This document shows, one piece after another, positions 52,443 through 62,149 of a DNA stretch of 64,000 nucleotides. Origin of the DNA: Lysobacterales bacterium (GTDB taxonomy: Bacteria > Pseudomonadota > Gammaproteobacteria > Xanthomonadales > Ahniellaceae); contig JACPFU010000003.1 in NCBI GenBank assembly GCA_016182785.1, positions 186,001 through 250,000 on the forward strand. The letters are read 5' to 3'. Position 1 is the stretch's first letter. Each line of letters opens with the position of its first letter. The translations under genes and the position numbers were made by a program. The notes beneath the pieces were generated by a model. It had not been told where the DNA came from. It did not search any database and saw nothing but the letters and a program-made list of their open reading frames with translations.

Positions 52443-53293
52443 GAGCCGAGGACTTGGCGTCCGGCGACGAAGATCGGCAGCGCCGCGAACAGCGAGTCGA
52501 AGCGGTCGAGCACGCCGCCGTGGCCGGGGAACAGCGATCCCGAATCCTTCGCCTGCGAGTGGCGCTTGATCAGGCTCTCTAACAGATCGCCGATGATCGA
52601 GAAGACCACGGTGACGACGCCGAGCGCGACGAAGGGTGCCAAGCCCGCAAGCGGTACCGCGAGGGCAAAATGGCCGAAACCGAGCGCAAACAGCGCGCAA
52701 CCGGCGAGCGCGCCGTACACCCCGGCGGTGGTCTTGCCCGGGCTGATGTTGGGCGCGAGCTTGGTGGTGCCGAAGCGGCGTCCGGCGAAGTAGGCGCAGG
52801 AGTCGGCGCACCACACCAGCAGCAGCACGTAGAGCAGTCGCAGCGGCCCGCCATCGGCGTCGTGCAGCACCACCGCTGCCGACCAGGCCGGAACGATCGC
52901 CAGCGCGCAGGCCATGGTCTTGATCGCGAGCGAACGTTTGCGCGCCTGTTCGCCGAAGTGATAGTGGCGCAGCCACCACGGCGCCAGGAACCAGAAGGCG
53001 ACGCCGCACCACACCGTCTGCATGCGCGCGAGGTCGCTCGCGAACCAGACGCTGGTGCCGAGCACGGCATGGGTCGCGAGCAACAACGCCCGTGCCGCCG
53101 GCGACTGCCAGCCGGAGAGGCGTGCCCATTCCCAGACGCCGACCAGGAACACCAGGCCGAGCGCGGCCGCAAACCACACCGTCGGCATCCACAGCACCCC
53201 GGCAATCGCGGCCGGCGCCAGCACCAGCGCGGTGAGCGCGCGTTCGCGCAGGCCGCCGGGCGGCGCCTTGGGCGTGGTCGCGGTGTCGCTCAT
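52439..53293 (-). CDS. cdsA: Phosphatidate cytidylyltransferase
   Basis: This 284-residue polytopic enzyme makes CDP-diacylglycerol, the branch-point precursor of all phospholipids. About eight hydrophobic segments are visible. The C-terminal signature segment runs [23 protein letters not shown] and then [14 protein letters not shown], with the paired aspartates that bind metal. The ATG at 53293 overlaps the uppS stop by 4 bp. Length is typical (E. coli 285). Confidence 0.95.
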   Translation of the reverse strand: MSDTATTPKAPPGGLRERALTALVLAPAAIAGVLWMPTVWFAAALGLVFLVGVWEWARLSGWQSPAARALLLATHAVLGTSVWFASDLARMQTVWCGVAFWFLAPWWLRHYHFGEQARKRSLAIKTMACALAIVPAWSAAVVLHDADGGPLRLLYVLLLVWCADSCAYFAGRRFGTTKLAPNISPGKTTAGVYGALAGCALFALGFGHFALAVPLAGLAPFVALGVVTVVFSIIGDLLESLIKRHSQAKDSGSLFPGHGGVLDRFDSLFAALPIFVAGRQVLGS

Positions 53294-54042
53294 GCGCCCG
53301 CTCCGCCGCTTGCGCCGCGGCCGCCGAAGCGACGCTCGCGACGTGCGTAGTCGGCGAGCGCGGCATCGAGGGTGCCGGCGTCGAAGTCCGGCCACAGCAC
53401 GTCGCTGAACCAGAGTTCGGCGTAGGCCAGCTGCCACAGCAGGAAGTTGCTGACGCGGGTTTCGCCACCGGTGCGAATGAACAGGTCGAGCGGCGGCAGG
53501 TCGGCGAGGCAGGTGTAGGCATCGAACACCGACTCGTCGATGCGCGCTGCATCGAGTTCGCCCGCGGCCACCGCGCGGGCGACGCCGCGCGCCGCCTGCA
53601 CGATGTCCCAGCGGCCGCCGTAGTTCGCGGCGATGTTCAGCTGCAACCGGGTGGACGCTGGAGCGCGCTCTTCGCAGCGGTCCATGCGTTCGCGGATCGG
53701 GGCGGCAAAGGCCGCGCGCTCGCCGATGAAGCGCAGGCTGACCCCGTTGGCGACCAGTTCGTCGACCTCGCGGTCCATCGCCTTCATGAACAGCTCCATC
53801 AGCGTGCCGACCTCTTCTTCCGGGCGCTTCCAGTTCTCACTGGAGAACGCGAACAGGGTCAGCGTCGGGATGTGTCGACGGATGCAGGCCTCGACGCTGG
53901 CGCGCACGGCCTTGACTCCCTCGTGGTGGCCGAAACTGCGCGGGCGATGACGCGCCTCGGCCCAGCGACCGTTGCCATCCATGACGATGGCAACGTGCCG
54001 GGGCAGGCGTTGTACGGCGATCGCCGGGTCGATGATGCTCAT
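53290..54042 (-). CDS. uppS: Undecaprenyl diphosphate synthase
   Basis: This 250-residue cis-prenyltransferase makes the C55 lipid carrier for peptidoglycan and O-antigen precursors. Signatures are [16 protein letters not shown] (catalytic Asp in the first P-loop-like segment), [21 protein letters not shown] and the C-terminal [19 protein letters not shown] (in part), followed by [12 protein letters not shown]. Length fits E. coli UppS (253). It lies 19 bp downstream of frr. Confidence 0.96.
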   Translation of the reverse strand: MSIIDPAIAVQRLPRHVAIVMDGNGRWAEARHRPRSFGHHEGVKAVRASVEACIRRHIPTLTLFAFSSENWKRPEEEVGTLMELFMKAMDREVDELVANGVSLRFIGERAAFAAPIRERMDRCEERAPASTRLQLNIAANYGGRWDIVQAARGVARAVAAGELDAARIDESVFDAYTCLADLPPLDLFIRTGGETRVSNFLLWQLAYAELWFSDVLWPDFDAGTLDAALADYARRERRFGGRGASGGAGA

Positions 54043-54061
54043 GCGGCGCGACTGCGGCCGC

Positions 54062-54625
54062 TCACAGCGACATCAGTTCCTGTTCCTTGGCCTTGCAGAC
54101 ATGGTCGACATCGGCGACATAGCGGTCGGTGAGCTTCTGCACGTCCTGCTCCGCCTTGCGTTCCTCATCCTCGCTGATCTGCTTGTCCTTGAGCAGTTCC
54201 TTGACCTGGTGCATGGCATCGCGGCGGATGCCGCGAACCGCGACCTTGGTGTTCTCGCCCTCGTGCGCCACGTGCTTGGCCAGTTCCTTGCGGCGCTGTT
54301 CGGTGAGCGGTGGCAGGTTGATGCGGATCACCGTGCCCGCGGTGTTCGGGGTCAGGCCGAGGTCGGAGGCCAGGATCGCCTTCTCGATCGGCGCCACCAT
54401 CTGCTTCTCCCACGGGGTGATGGTGAGCGAGCGGGCGTCGACCACGGCGACCGCTGCGCACTGGTTCAACGGCATGTCGGAACCGTAGTAGTTGACCTTC
54501 AGGTGATCGACCAGCGTGGTGCTGGCGCGGCCGGTACGGAGCTTGGCGAGGTCGTTTTTCAACGATTCGATGCTCTTCTTCATGCGGTTTTCGGCTTCGG
54601 TCTTGATGGTCGCGATCATGGCCAT
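54062..54625 (-). CDS. frr: Ribosome recycling factor
   Basis: This 187-residue factor, with EF-G, splits ribosomes after termination. It has the two-domain L-shape signature: helices with NRMKKSIESLKNDLAKLRTGRAS (in part), the hinge domain (ITPWEKQMVAPIEKAIL) and the long C-terminal helices (VRGIRRDAMHQVKELLKD). The ATG at 54625 is 2 codons before another ATG; both are plausible. A GNAT gene separates it from pyrH, which normally precedes frr directly. Confidence 0.96.
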   Translation of the reverse strand: MAMIATIKTEAENRMKKSIESLKNDLAKLRTGRASTTLVDHLKVNYYGSDMPLNQCAAVAVVDARSLTITPWEKQMVAPIEKAILASDLGLTPNTAGTVIRINLPPLTEQRRKELAKHVAHEGENTKVAVRGIRRDAMHQVKELLKDKQISEDEERKAEQDVQKLTDRYVADVDHVCKAKEQELMSL

Positions 54626-54672
54626 GCTTCGGATCGTGGGAAAGGCGCGGAGTATAGCCGTCGGCCGCGGGT

Positions 54673-55199
54673 TCAGGGCGAAGCCGCGGCCAGGCGAAGC
54701 CCCAGCGCCAGGTCGTCCTCGGTCTGGTCGACGAAGGTGTAGGGCACCTGCCCGATCTGTGCGAAGCCGTAGCGGGCATAGAAGCGCAGGGCGCGCGCGT
54801 TGCCGGCGTAGACGCACAACCACAGCAGGTCGGCGCCGCCTTCGCGGGCGCGCTCGGCGACGGCGTCGAGCAGGCGCCGGCCGAGGCCGCTGCCGTGGGC
54901 GTTGGCGGCCACGTACAGGCGCTTGACCTCGACCGCTTCACGCGCCGCGACCGGGGCTGCAGCCCGATGCCATTGCACGAAACCGAGCAACTCGTCTGCG
55001 CGCAGCGCGAGCAGCAGCGACTGCGTCGGATCGGCGAGCCAGCCGCGCACCGCGTCGTCGGAAAGCACGGTGTCGCAGTGTCGCGCGATGCGCCCGGCGT
55101 CGTGGCTCGGTGCGTAGGTGGCGGCGAAGCTCGCGCGGGCGAAGGCGGCCAATGCTGCGGCGTCGTCCGGCCGCGGCCCGCGCAGGGTCGCCTCCGCGC

Positions 55200-55203
<4 letters not shown>
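54673..55203 (-). CDS. GNAT-family N-acetyltransferase
   Basis: This 176-residue acetyltransferase has a GNAT fold: an N-terminal strand-helix pair, [22 protein letters not shown] (shown only in part) with the acetyl-CoA pyrophosphate loop (G-S-G-L-G), and a later [17 protein letters not shown], the typical C-terminal signature. The substrate is unknown. It is inserted between pyrH and frr and overlaps pyrH by 4 bp, so it is co-transcribed with translation genes. That position is compatible with protein or ribosomal-factor acetylation but does not prove it. Confidence 0.88.
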
Positions 55204-55928
<725 letters not shown>

Positions 55929-55994
55929 GGTCGGGTCCTTGAGTCATGCAGTGGCGGGATCTTGCACACGCGACGTGCAGCCGCCGCGCGTGCC

Positions 55995-56022
55995 AAAAAA
56001 AAGGGGAGCGTCGCCGCTCCCC
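55995..56022 (-). terminator. Rho-independent terminator after tsf
   Basis: Read on the minus strand, an 8-bp perfect stem GGGGAGCG/CGCTCCCC with a short loop is followed by eight T residues. It starts six bases after the tsf stop and separates rpsB-tsf from pyrH and the rest of the cluster. The downstream genes may rely on read-through or on a promoter of their own. Confidence 0.93.
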
Positions 56023-56027
56023 CCGGT

Positions 56028-56903
56028 TCAGGCCAGTCCGGCCTGTTTCATCACTTCGGCGGCGTAGTCCTCGACCACCTTCTCGATGCCCTCGCCGACC
56101 GCGATGCGGTGGTAGGCGACGACCTCGGCCTTGCCGGCCTTGAGCGCGGCATCGACGGTCATGTTGGTGTCGATGACGTAGGCCTGGCCGGTCAGGCTCA
56201 TTTCCGACAGGGTCTTGTTGATCTTGCCGGAGATCATCTTCTCCTGGATCTCGGCCGGCTTGGCCTTGTCCTTGTCCGACATCTGGGCGAGGGCGATTTC
56301 CTTTTCCTTGGCCGCGATCTCGGCCGGGACGTGCGCCGGCGAAATGTAGGGCGGATTCATCGCCGCGACGTGCATCGCGATGCCGCGCGCCAGTTCGGCG
56401 TTGCCGCCCTTGAGGTCGACCAGCACGCCGATGCGCCCGCCATGCACGTAGGCACCGACGGTGCCGTCGCTCTTGATCGCGACGATGCGGCGCAGCTGGA
56501 TGTTCTCGCCGAGCTTCAGCACCAGCGCCGAGCGCAGCTCCTCGACCGTGCCGCCGGCAGCGGCGACGCCCTTGAGCGCCTCGACGTCACGGGCGCCGGA
56601 GGCGAGCGCGGCCTTGGCCACGAGTTCGCAGAAGCGCACGAAGTTCTCGTCCTTGGCGACGAAGTCGGTTTCCGAATTCACTTCGACCATGACCGCATTG
56701 CCGCCCTCGGCGGCCATCGCGATGCGGCCCTCGGCGGCGATGCGGCCGGCCTTCTTGTCGGCCTTGGCCAGGCCCTGCTTGCGCAGCCATTCCATCGCCG
56801 TTTCGATGTTGCCGCCGTTTTCGGTCAGCGCCTTCTTGCATTCCATCATGCCGACGCCGGAACGCTCGCGCAGTTCCTTGACCATGCTTGCGGTGATTTC
56901 CAT
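56028..56903 (-). CDS. tsf: Elongation factor Ts
   Basis: This 291-residue protein is the nucleotide-exchange factor of EF-Tu. The N-terminal UBA-like domain ([24 protein letters not shown], in part) holds the signature. The core has [14 protein letters not shown], and the C-terminal module ends with the [13 protein letters not shown] type. A GAGAGG ribosome-binding site precedes the ATG. It is separated from rpsB by a terminator-like hairpin and from pyrH by a second one. Length is near E. coli EF-Ts (283). Confidence 0.97.
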   Translation of the reverse strand: MEITASMVKELRERSGVGMMECKKALTENGGNIETAMEWLRKQGLAKADKKAGRIAAEGRIAMAAEGGNAVMVEVNSETDFVAKDENFVRFCELVAKAALASGARDVEALKGVAAAGGTVEELRSALVLKLGENIQLRRIVAIKSDGTVGAYVHGGRIGVLVDLKGGNAELARGIAMHVAAMNPPYISPAHVPAEIAAKEKEIALAQMSDKDKAKPAEIQEKMISGKINKTLSEMSLTGQAYVIDTNMTVDAALKAGKAEVVAYHRIAVGEGIEKVVEDYAAEVMKQAGLA

Positions 56904-56921
56904 GACTACCTCTCGATGCTT

Positions 56922-56951
56922 AAAAAAAGCGCGGCGGGAGCTCCGCCGCGC
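56922..56951 (-). terminator. Intergenic terminator/attenuator between rpsB and tsf
   Basis: Read on the minus strand, a 9-bp G/C stem (GCGCGGCGG/CCGCCGCGC) with a 5-base loop is followed by seven T residues, 19 bp before the tsf ATG. Because tsf is normally co-transcribed with rpsB, the hairpin probably works as a partial stop that sets the S2 to EF-Ts ratio. Confidence 0.85.
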
Positions 56952-56996
56952 AGGATCCTTTGCGCTGCCGCGGCACGCGCCGCGGCGTGGCCGGGC

Positions 56997-57926
56997 TTAC
57001 TCGGCGGCGGGCGCAGCCGGCTTCGGGCCGCGCGACGGCGCGCGCTTGGCACCCGGGCCACCCGGGCCCGGCTTGCCGCCGGGGCCGCCCGGGCCGCGAC
57101 GGTTCGGTGCGCCTGGCTTGCGGTCGCGGTCGTTGCGACCACCACGGTCGTCACGGCGGCGCGGCGCATCTTCCTTCGCGACCGGATTGCCGGCGGCGTC
57201 GAGTTCGACGAACTCGTCCTTGGCGCCGGCCGGGATCGCCGGAGCTGCGGCCTTGCCTTCGAGCACGGCGTCGGCAGCGGCGGCGGCGTACAGCTGCACC
57301 GCGCGGATCGCGTCGTCATTGCCGGGGATGATGTAGTCGGCCAGCGACGGGTCGTAGTTGGTATCGACCACGGCGATCACCGGGATGCCGAGGGTGCGCG
57401 CTTCCTTGATCGCGATTTCCTCGTGGCCGACGTCGATCACGAACAGCGCGTCCGGCAGCGAGTTCATGTTCTTGATGCCGCCGAGCGAGCGTTCCAGCTT
57501 TTCCTGCTCGCGCTTGAGCGACAGCACTTCGTGCTTGACGCGCTTCTCGAAGCTGCCGTCGGTGTGCATCGCCTCGATTTCCTTCAGGCGCGCAACCGAC
57601 TGGCGCACGGTGCGGAAATTGGTGAGCATGCCGCCGAGCCAGCGGTGGGTCACGAACGGCATGCCGCAGCGCGTGGCTTCGGACTTGACCGCTTCGCGCG
57701 CCGAGCGCTTGGTGCCGACGAACATCACGCTGCCGCGCTTCTGGGCCATGCCGGACAGGAAGTTCATCGCGTCCGTGAACAGCGGCATGGTCTTTTCAAG
57801 ATTGATGATGTGGATCTTCCCGCGCGCGCCGAAAATGTAGGGCGCCATCTTGGGATTCCAGTAACGGGTCTGGTGACCGAAATGCACGCCGGCTTCGAGC
57901 ATCTGGCGCATGGTGACTTGAGGCAT
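56997..57926 (-). CDS. rpsB: 30S ribosomal protein S2 with long C-terminal extension
   Basis: This 309-residue S2 begins [25 protein letters not shown] (in part) and has the normal fold to about residue 228, with [28 protein letters not shown] and [20 protein letters not shown]. The last ~80 residues are an added low-complexity tail, first Ala/Asp/Glu-rich, then Arg/Asp-rich, then [15 protein letters not shown]-type repeats. E. coli S2 has only 241 residues. It is first of the rpsB-tsf unit. AAAGGAG precedes the ATG, and its leader holds a promoter and two hairpins. Confidence 0.97.
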   Translation of the reverse strand: MPQVTMRQMLEAGVHFGHQTRYWNPKMAPYIFGARGKIHIINLEKTMPLFTDAMNFLSGMAQKRGSVMFVGTKRSAREAVKSEATRCGMPFVTHRWLGGMLTNFRTVRQSVARLKEIEAMHTDGSFEKRVKHEVLSLKREQEKLERSLGGIKNMNSLPDALFVIDVGHEEIAIKEARTLGIPVIAVVDTNYDPSLADYIIPGNDDAIRAVQLYAAAAADAVLEGKAAAPAIPAGAKDEFVELDAAGNPVAKEDAPRRRDDRGGRNDRDRKPGAPNRRGPGGPGGKPGPGGPGAKRAPSRGPKPAAPAAE

Positions 57927-57943
57927 GGTGAACTCCTTTGGCT

Positions 57944-58022
57944 GAAACACAACCGCGTCCGGAAATGGAGCGCGGATCGTGTTTCGGGGTTGGACCTCCA
58001 CGTTTCCGCCCGGACCGACCCC
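57944..58022 (-). promoter_or_regulatory. rpsB leader with two hairpins, candidate S2 autoregulatory site
   Basis: Read on the minus strand, the leader folds into two adjacent hairpins. One is at 57944-57985 (stem GAAACAC...GTGTTTC continued by CCGCG/CGCGG). The other is at 57986-58022 (GGGGU..GG/CC..ACCCC with one mismatch). The proximal hairpin ends 18 bases before the rpsB ATG. In E. coli and relatives S2 represses its own mRNA through a structured leader. Position and structure here fit that role, but I could not align it to the known motif. Confidence 0.55.
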
Positions 58023-58092
58023 GTTCGCGAGCGAAAGGGCACCCCAGTCCGGGTGACGAAGCGTGTGCGGATTCGGCACGATTGCCGTGTGC

Positions 58093-58110
58093 TGTCGGAT
58101 CGATCCGACA
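58093..58110. promoter_or_regulatory. Perfect 18-bp palindrome just downstream of the rpsB -10
   Basis: TGTCGGATCGATCCGACA is fully symmetric and begins about ten bases inside the -10 on the minus strand, around the expected transcription start. It could be an operator or a stabilising 5' hairpin of the rpsB message. No protein is known from context. Confidence 0.5.
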
Positions 58111-58120
58111 AAGCCGCGGG

Positions 58121-58150
58121 ATTCTAGCCGCCCCGCCGCAGCGGCTGCAA
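58121..58150 (-). promoter_or_regulatory. Sigma70-type promoter of rpsB
   Basis: Read on the minus strand, TTGCAG (58145-58150) and TAGAAT (58121-58126) are 18 bp apart. The predicted start lies near 58113, which gives a leader of about 187 bases before rpsB. The spacer is very G/C-rich, as is usual for stable ribosomal-protein promoters. Confidence 0.6.
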
Positions 58151-58230
58151 GCGCGCCGATCGCCCCGGCTGCGGGCGTGGTCGGTTCTGCTAGCCTTCGC
58201 GGCCTTCCGCACCCAGCCGCCATCGCCTCC

Positions 58231-59619
58231 ATGAGCCTGACCAAGCCCCGCACCATGCCCGGTGTGCTCGAACTGTTGCCGCTGGAACAGATCGCCTTCC
58301 AGGGCGTGCTCGACGGCATCCGCCGCAACTTCGAGCGCTTCGGATTCCTGCCGGTGGAAACGCCCGTGATCGAACTCAGCGAGGTGCTGCTGACCAAGAC
58401 CGGGGGCGAGACCGAGCGCCAGGTCTACTTCGTGCAATCGACCGGCAGTCTGAAACAGGGCGACGAGCCGGAACTGGCACTGCGCTTCGACCTGACCGTG
58501 CCGCTCGCGCGCTACGTCGCCGAACACGAACACCAGTTGCAGTTCCCGTTCCGCCGCTACCAGATGCAGCGCGTCTACCGCGGCGAATCGGCGCAGCGTG
58601 GGCGCTTCCGCGAGTTCTACCAGTGCGACATCGACGTGATCGGCAAGGACGCGCTGTCGGTGCGTTTCGACGCCGAGCTGCCGGCGGTGATCCACGGCAT
58701 CTTCTCCGAACTCGCGATCGGACCGTTCACGATCCAGATGAACAACCGCAAGCTGATGCGCGGCTTCTTCGAGCGTGTCGGCGTGACCGATCCAGAGCAG
58801 CAGGGCCTGGTGCTGCGCGAGGTCGACAAGATCGACAAGCGCGGCGAAGCCTATGTGCGCGATGCCCTGATGGGCGAGCAGTTCAAGCTCGGCGCCGACG
58901 CGGTCGCGCAGATCCTCGCCTTCATCGCGCAGCGATCGAATGGGCATGAGGATGCGGTCGCGAAGCTCGACGCGCTCGGCGGCGGCAACGCCATGCTCGA
59001 GGCCGGCGTCGCCGAGCTCAAGGAGGTGCTGGCCTTCGTGCGTGCGCTCGGCGTTCCGGAAGCGAACTACGCGATCAACTTCTCGATCGCGCGCGGCCTC
59101 GACTACTACACCGGCACCGTCTACGAAACCACGCTGAATGACCATCCGCAGATCGGTTCGATCTGTTCGGGCGGGCGTTACGAGAACCTGGCTTCGCACT
59201 ACACCAAGTCGAAGCTGCCGGGCGTCGGCATCTCGATCGGACTGACCCGACTGTTCTGGCAGCTGCGCGAGGCCGGCCTGATCGGCACCGCGAGCAGCAG
59301 TGTGCAGGCGATGGTCGCGCTGATGAACGAGGCCGACTTGCCGAAGTACATCGAACTCGCGACCCAGTTGCGCGCGGCCGGCATCAACACCGAAGTGCAG
59401 CTGGAGCCGAAGAAGCTCGGCAAGCAGTTCCAGTATGCGTCCAAGGCGGGCATCCGCTTCGTGCTGGTGTTGGGCGAAGACGAGATGGCCAAGGGCACGG
59501 TGTCGGTGAAGGACATGCCGCGCGAACTGCAGTACGAGGTGGCGCGCGCAGAACTGGCGAAGACGCTGCGGGTCGAGATCGAACAGTTGGCGGCGATGCC
59601 GAAGGGGCTGGCCTCGTGA
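58231..59619 (+). CDS. hisS: Histidyl-tRNA synthetase
   Basis: This 462-residue class II synthetase has motif 1 near residues 30-60, motif 2 with [25 protein letters not shown] (in part) and the histidine-binding [13 protein letters not shown] signature. It has the glycine-rich GGRYENLAS and an HGTP anticodon domain at 370-462. The ATG at 58231 begins [11 protein letters not shown], after which the TPG-type start of HisRS is recognisable. It is divergent from rpsB across a 304-bp control region and overlaps the following lyase by 4 bp. Confidence 0.96.
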   Translation: MSLTKPRTMPGVLELLPLEQIAFQGVLDGIRRNFERFGFLPVETPVIELSEVLLTKTGGETERQVYFVQSTGSLKQGDEPELALRFDLTVPLARYVAEHEHQLQFPFRRYQMQRVYRGESAQRGRFREFYQCDIDVIGKDALSVRFDAELPAVIHGIFSELAIGPFTIQMNNRKLMRGFFERVGVTDPEQQGLVLREVDKIDKRGEAYVRDALMGEQFKLGADAVAQILAFIAQRSNGHEDAVAKLDALGGGNAMLEAGVAELKEVLAFVRALGVPEANYAINFSIARGLDYYTGTVYETTLNDHPQIGSICSGGRYENLASHYTKSKLPGVGISIGLTRLFWQLREAGLIGTASSSVQAMVALMNEADLPKYIELATQLRAAGINTEVQLEPKKLGKQFQYASKAGIRFVLVLGEDEMAKGTVSVKDMPRELQYEVARAELAKTLRVEIEQLAAMPKGLAS

Positions 59620-61499
59620 GCGCGACCGTGATTCGACTGGATGGACATTCGCTGACGCGCGCCGATGTTGCTGCGCTCGCCGCCGGCGCAAGCGTTTCGC
59701 TGGCGCCGGAGGCGCTGAGCCGCGTCGCGCGTGCCGCCGACTTCCTGGCCGAAAAGGTGACGGCCGAGGAACCGATCTATGGCGTCAACACCGGCTTCGG
59801 CAGCAATGCCGACAAGCTGCTCGGTGCGCGCCGTGCGCGCGACGACCTGCCCGGCGGCAATCCCGAGTCGAACGCGCTCAGCCTGATGGAAGAGCTGCAG
59901 CACAACCTCGTGATCACGCACGCCGTTTGTGTCGGCGAGCCGTTCTCCGAGTCGATCGTGCGCGCAATGCTCGGCATCCGCATCAACACGCTGTTGCGTG
60001 GACATTCCGGCATTCGTGTATCGACGCTGGAATCGCTGGCGGCGATGCTCAATCGCGGCGTGATCCCGGTGATCCCGGCCAAGGGTTCGGTCGGCGCCTC
60101 GGGCGACCTGGCGCCGCTGTCGCATCTGGCGATCGTGCTGCTCGGTGGCGGCGAGGCCTTCTACCAGGGCGAGCGCATCGCCGGTGCCGAAGCGCTGCAG
60201 CGTGCCGGTCTGACGCCGGTGCGGCTGTCGTTCAAGGAAGGCCTGGCGCTGAACAACGGCACCACGCAGATGCTGGCGCTGGGCGCGCTGGCGCTGAATC
60301 GCATCGAGCAAACGATCCGCACCGCCGATCTCGCTGCGGCGATGACGCTGGAAGCCTTCGCCGGCCGTTCGGGCGCGTTCCGGCCCGAGGTGCATGCGCT
60401 GCGCCCGCATCCGGGGCAAGTCGAGACGGCGGACTCGTTGCGTGGCCTGGTCGCGGGTTCGACCCTGGTCGACATTCCCTACCACCTGGTGCCGCGTTTC
60501 CGCACCTGGTTGGCCGATGCCTGGAACGAGCCCGAGGATCAGGCGCAGCGCTTCGATCTGAGCTGGGACTGGGTGCCTTCGAGCCAGCGCCACGGGCGCG
60601 AGAAGTTCTACACGCGCTTCCTGCCGTTCAAGGGCGGCAAGAAGCACCAGCCGCAGGACGCTTATTGCCTGCGCTGTATTCCGCAGGTGCATGGCGCGGT
60701 GCGCGATGCCTGGGCGCAGGCGGCACGCGTCATCGACATCGAACTGAATTCGGTCACCGACAATCCGCTGGTGTTCCCGGACCAGCCCGGCGCGCGCGAG
60801 ATCGAGGACCAGGTGATCTCGGCCGGTCATTTCCACGGCATGCCGTTGGCGCTGGTGCTGAGCTACCTGAAGGTATCGATCCCGGTGCTCGCGAGCATCT
60901 CGGAGCGGCGCACCAACAAGTTGCTCGATCCGGCCAACAACGACGGGCTGCCGGCGTTCCTGATCGGCAACGAGGATGCGACCGACTCCGGCTTCATGAT
61001 CGTGCAGTACACCGCAGCGGCCCTGGTCAACGACCTGGCGACGCGCGCGCATCCGGCGTCCGTGTATTCGATTCCGACCAGCGCCAATGCCGAGGACCAC
61101 GTGTCGATGGGCGCGAACGAGGCGCGCCATGTGTTCGACATGTGCGAGGACCTGGAGCGCGTGATCGCGCTCGAGCTGTACACCGCGGCGCAGGCACTCG
61201 AATACCGTCAGGACATGCTCAATGCTGCGCGCCGCCTCGCCGCGCGCGGTGATCTGGGCATGCTCCGTCGCAAGATCAGCAATGCGCCGCGCGAAGGCAC
61301 GGTGGAAGCTGCCGCGTTCGATCGCGATTGCGAAGCCCTGCTCAAGGCGCTGGCGACCGCGGATTCGTTCCACCCGTCACCGCGCGTGGCCCAGGCATTC
61401 GCCGCGATCCGCGAACGCATTCCGTTCATGAGCCGCGACCGCGCCATGGACGGCGACATCCGCGCGATCTGCGAATGGGTGCGCAGCGAGACGCCCTGA
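59616..61499 (+). CDS. hutH: Histidine/aromatic amino-acid ammonia-lyase (MIO family), with insertion
   Basis: This 627-residue enzyme forms the MIO cofactor from A161-S162-G163 ([15 protein letters not shown]). The inner-loop tyrosine is Y55 (YGVNTGFG). His102 (VITHAVC) occupies the position that favours histidine in HutH and differs in phenylalanine-specific enzymes. Two features are odd. A segment of about 65 residues (282-346, with WDWV and KFYTRFLPF) lengthens it beyond the usual ~510. The HutH glutamate after NFH is methionine (HFHGMP, M409). It starts at GTG 59616, overlapping hisS by 4 bp. An MIO lyase is certain; histidine as substrate is likely but unproven. Confidence 0.8.
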   Translation: MSATVIRLDGHSLTRADVAALAAGASVSLAPEALSRVARAADFLAEKVTAEEPIYGVNTGFGSNADKLLGARRARDDLPGGNPESNALSLMEELQHNLVITHAVCVGEPFSESIVRAMLGIRINTLLRGHSGIRVSTLESLAAMLNRGVIPVIPAKGSVGASGDLAPLSHLAIVLLGGGEAFYQGERIAGAEALQRAGLTPVRLSFKEGLALNNGTTQMLALGALALNRIEQTIRTADLAAAMTLEAFAGRSGAFRPEVHALRPHPGQVETADSLRGLVAGSTLVDIPYHLVPRFRTWLADAWNEPEDQAQRFDLSWDWVPSSQRHGREKFYTRFLPFKGGKKHQPQDAYCLRCIPQVHGAVRDAWAQAARVIDIELNSVTDNPLVFPDQPGAREIEDQVISAGHFHGMPLALVLSYLKVSIPVLASISERRTNKLLDPANNDGLPAFLIGNEDATDSGFMIVQYTAAALVNDLATRAHPASVYSIPTSANAEDHVSMGANEARHVFDMCEDLERVIALELYTAAQALEYRQDMLNAARRLAARGDLGMLRRKISNAPREGTVEAAAFDRDCEALLKALATADSFHPSPRVAQAFAAIRERIPFMSRDRAMDGDIRAICEWVRSETP

Positions 61500-61518
61500 G
61501 GCGCCGCGCCACCTGGGG

Positions 61519-62031
61519 TCACTGGATGTCGGTTGGCGTGCAGGCGTAGGACTGCTGGCTGACCGAGCTGAGCCCGTAGGGCGAGGTGACGGTGAGTCGC
61601 ACGCTGCCGCCATGGTTCGACAGGCAGTCGATTGACACCGCGCTGTCACCGGCGCCCGGGGGATAGCCGAGGTGCAGCATGCCGCTGACCTGCCAGCGAT
61701 AGGTCAGGCCCGGGCCGATCGGCCAGGCCTGGCAAAGCAGGGTGCCACCGGAGTAGGTGCATTCGCTGAAGGTGAACTCGGCCGGCGGCGGCTGCGTGCG
61801 ATGCACGCACATGCGCTCGCTGCCCGGGCAGTTGCCATCGTCGTCGTCATCATCGTTGGCGAGCAAGGCGTTGCCATCGAGGCCGCCCGGCAGTTGCGGG
61901 TGCACCAGGATGCCGTAGAAGTTCGGGTCCGGGCAGACGATGCTGGCCAGGGTGTAGGGATCGCAGAACGCGAATGCGGTTCCGGCGACCGTGGAGCCGA
62001 TCAGGAGGGACAACAGGGTCTTTCGCAGCAT
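61519..62031 (-). CDS. Secreted Cys/Asp-rich protein, unknown function
   Basis: This 170-residue protein has a clear signal peptide (MLRKTLLSLLIGSTVAGTAFA). The mature chain has several cysteines (for example C23, C33, C68, C75) and a run of six aspartates (60-65). I recognise no domain. The Cys spacing suggests a disulfide-stabilised, possibly calcium-binding exported protein. The start at 62031 makes the signal peptide N-terminal; an in-frame ATG nine codons upstream would add a hydrophilic leader. It is convergent with the lyase gene (gap 19 bp). Confidence 0.7.
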   Translation of the reverse strand: MLRKTLLSLLIGSTVAGTAFAFCDPYTLASIVCPDPNFYGILVHPQLPGGLDGNALLANDDDDDDGNCPGSERMCVHRTQPPPAEFTFSECTYSGGTLLCQAWPIGPGLTYRWQVSGMLHLGYPPGAGDSAVSIDCLSNHGGSVRLTVTSPYGLSSVSQQSYACTPTDIQ

Positions 62032-62149
62032 GGGTCTGGGCTCGATGGGAAGGGGCACGGAAACGCGGCGCGGGAGGATAGCGGCGTGCTTCCAGCAGGG
62101 CTACTCGGAATTCGACGGGCCGGTCGATCACCCGTCGATCCGGTGCGGC

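Noticed and set aside
59616-61499. Phenylalanine ammonia-lyase assignment
   Set aside because: The selectivity position holds His (ITHAVC) rather than the Phe/Leu pair of phenylalanine-specific enzymes; the histidine-type call was kept with caution.
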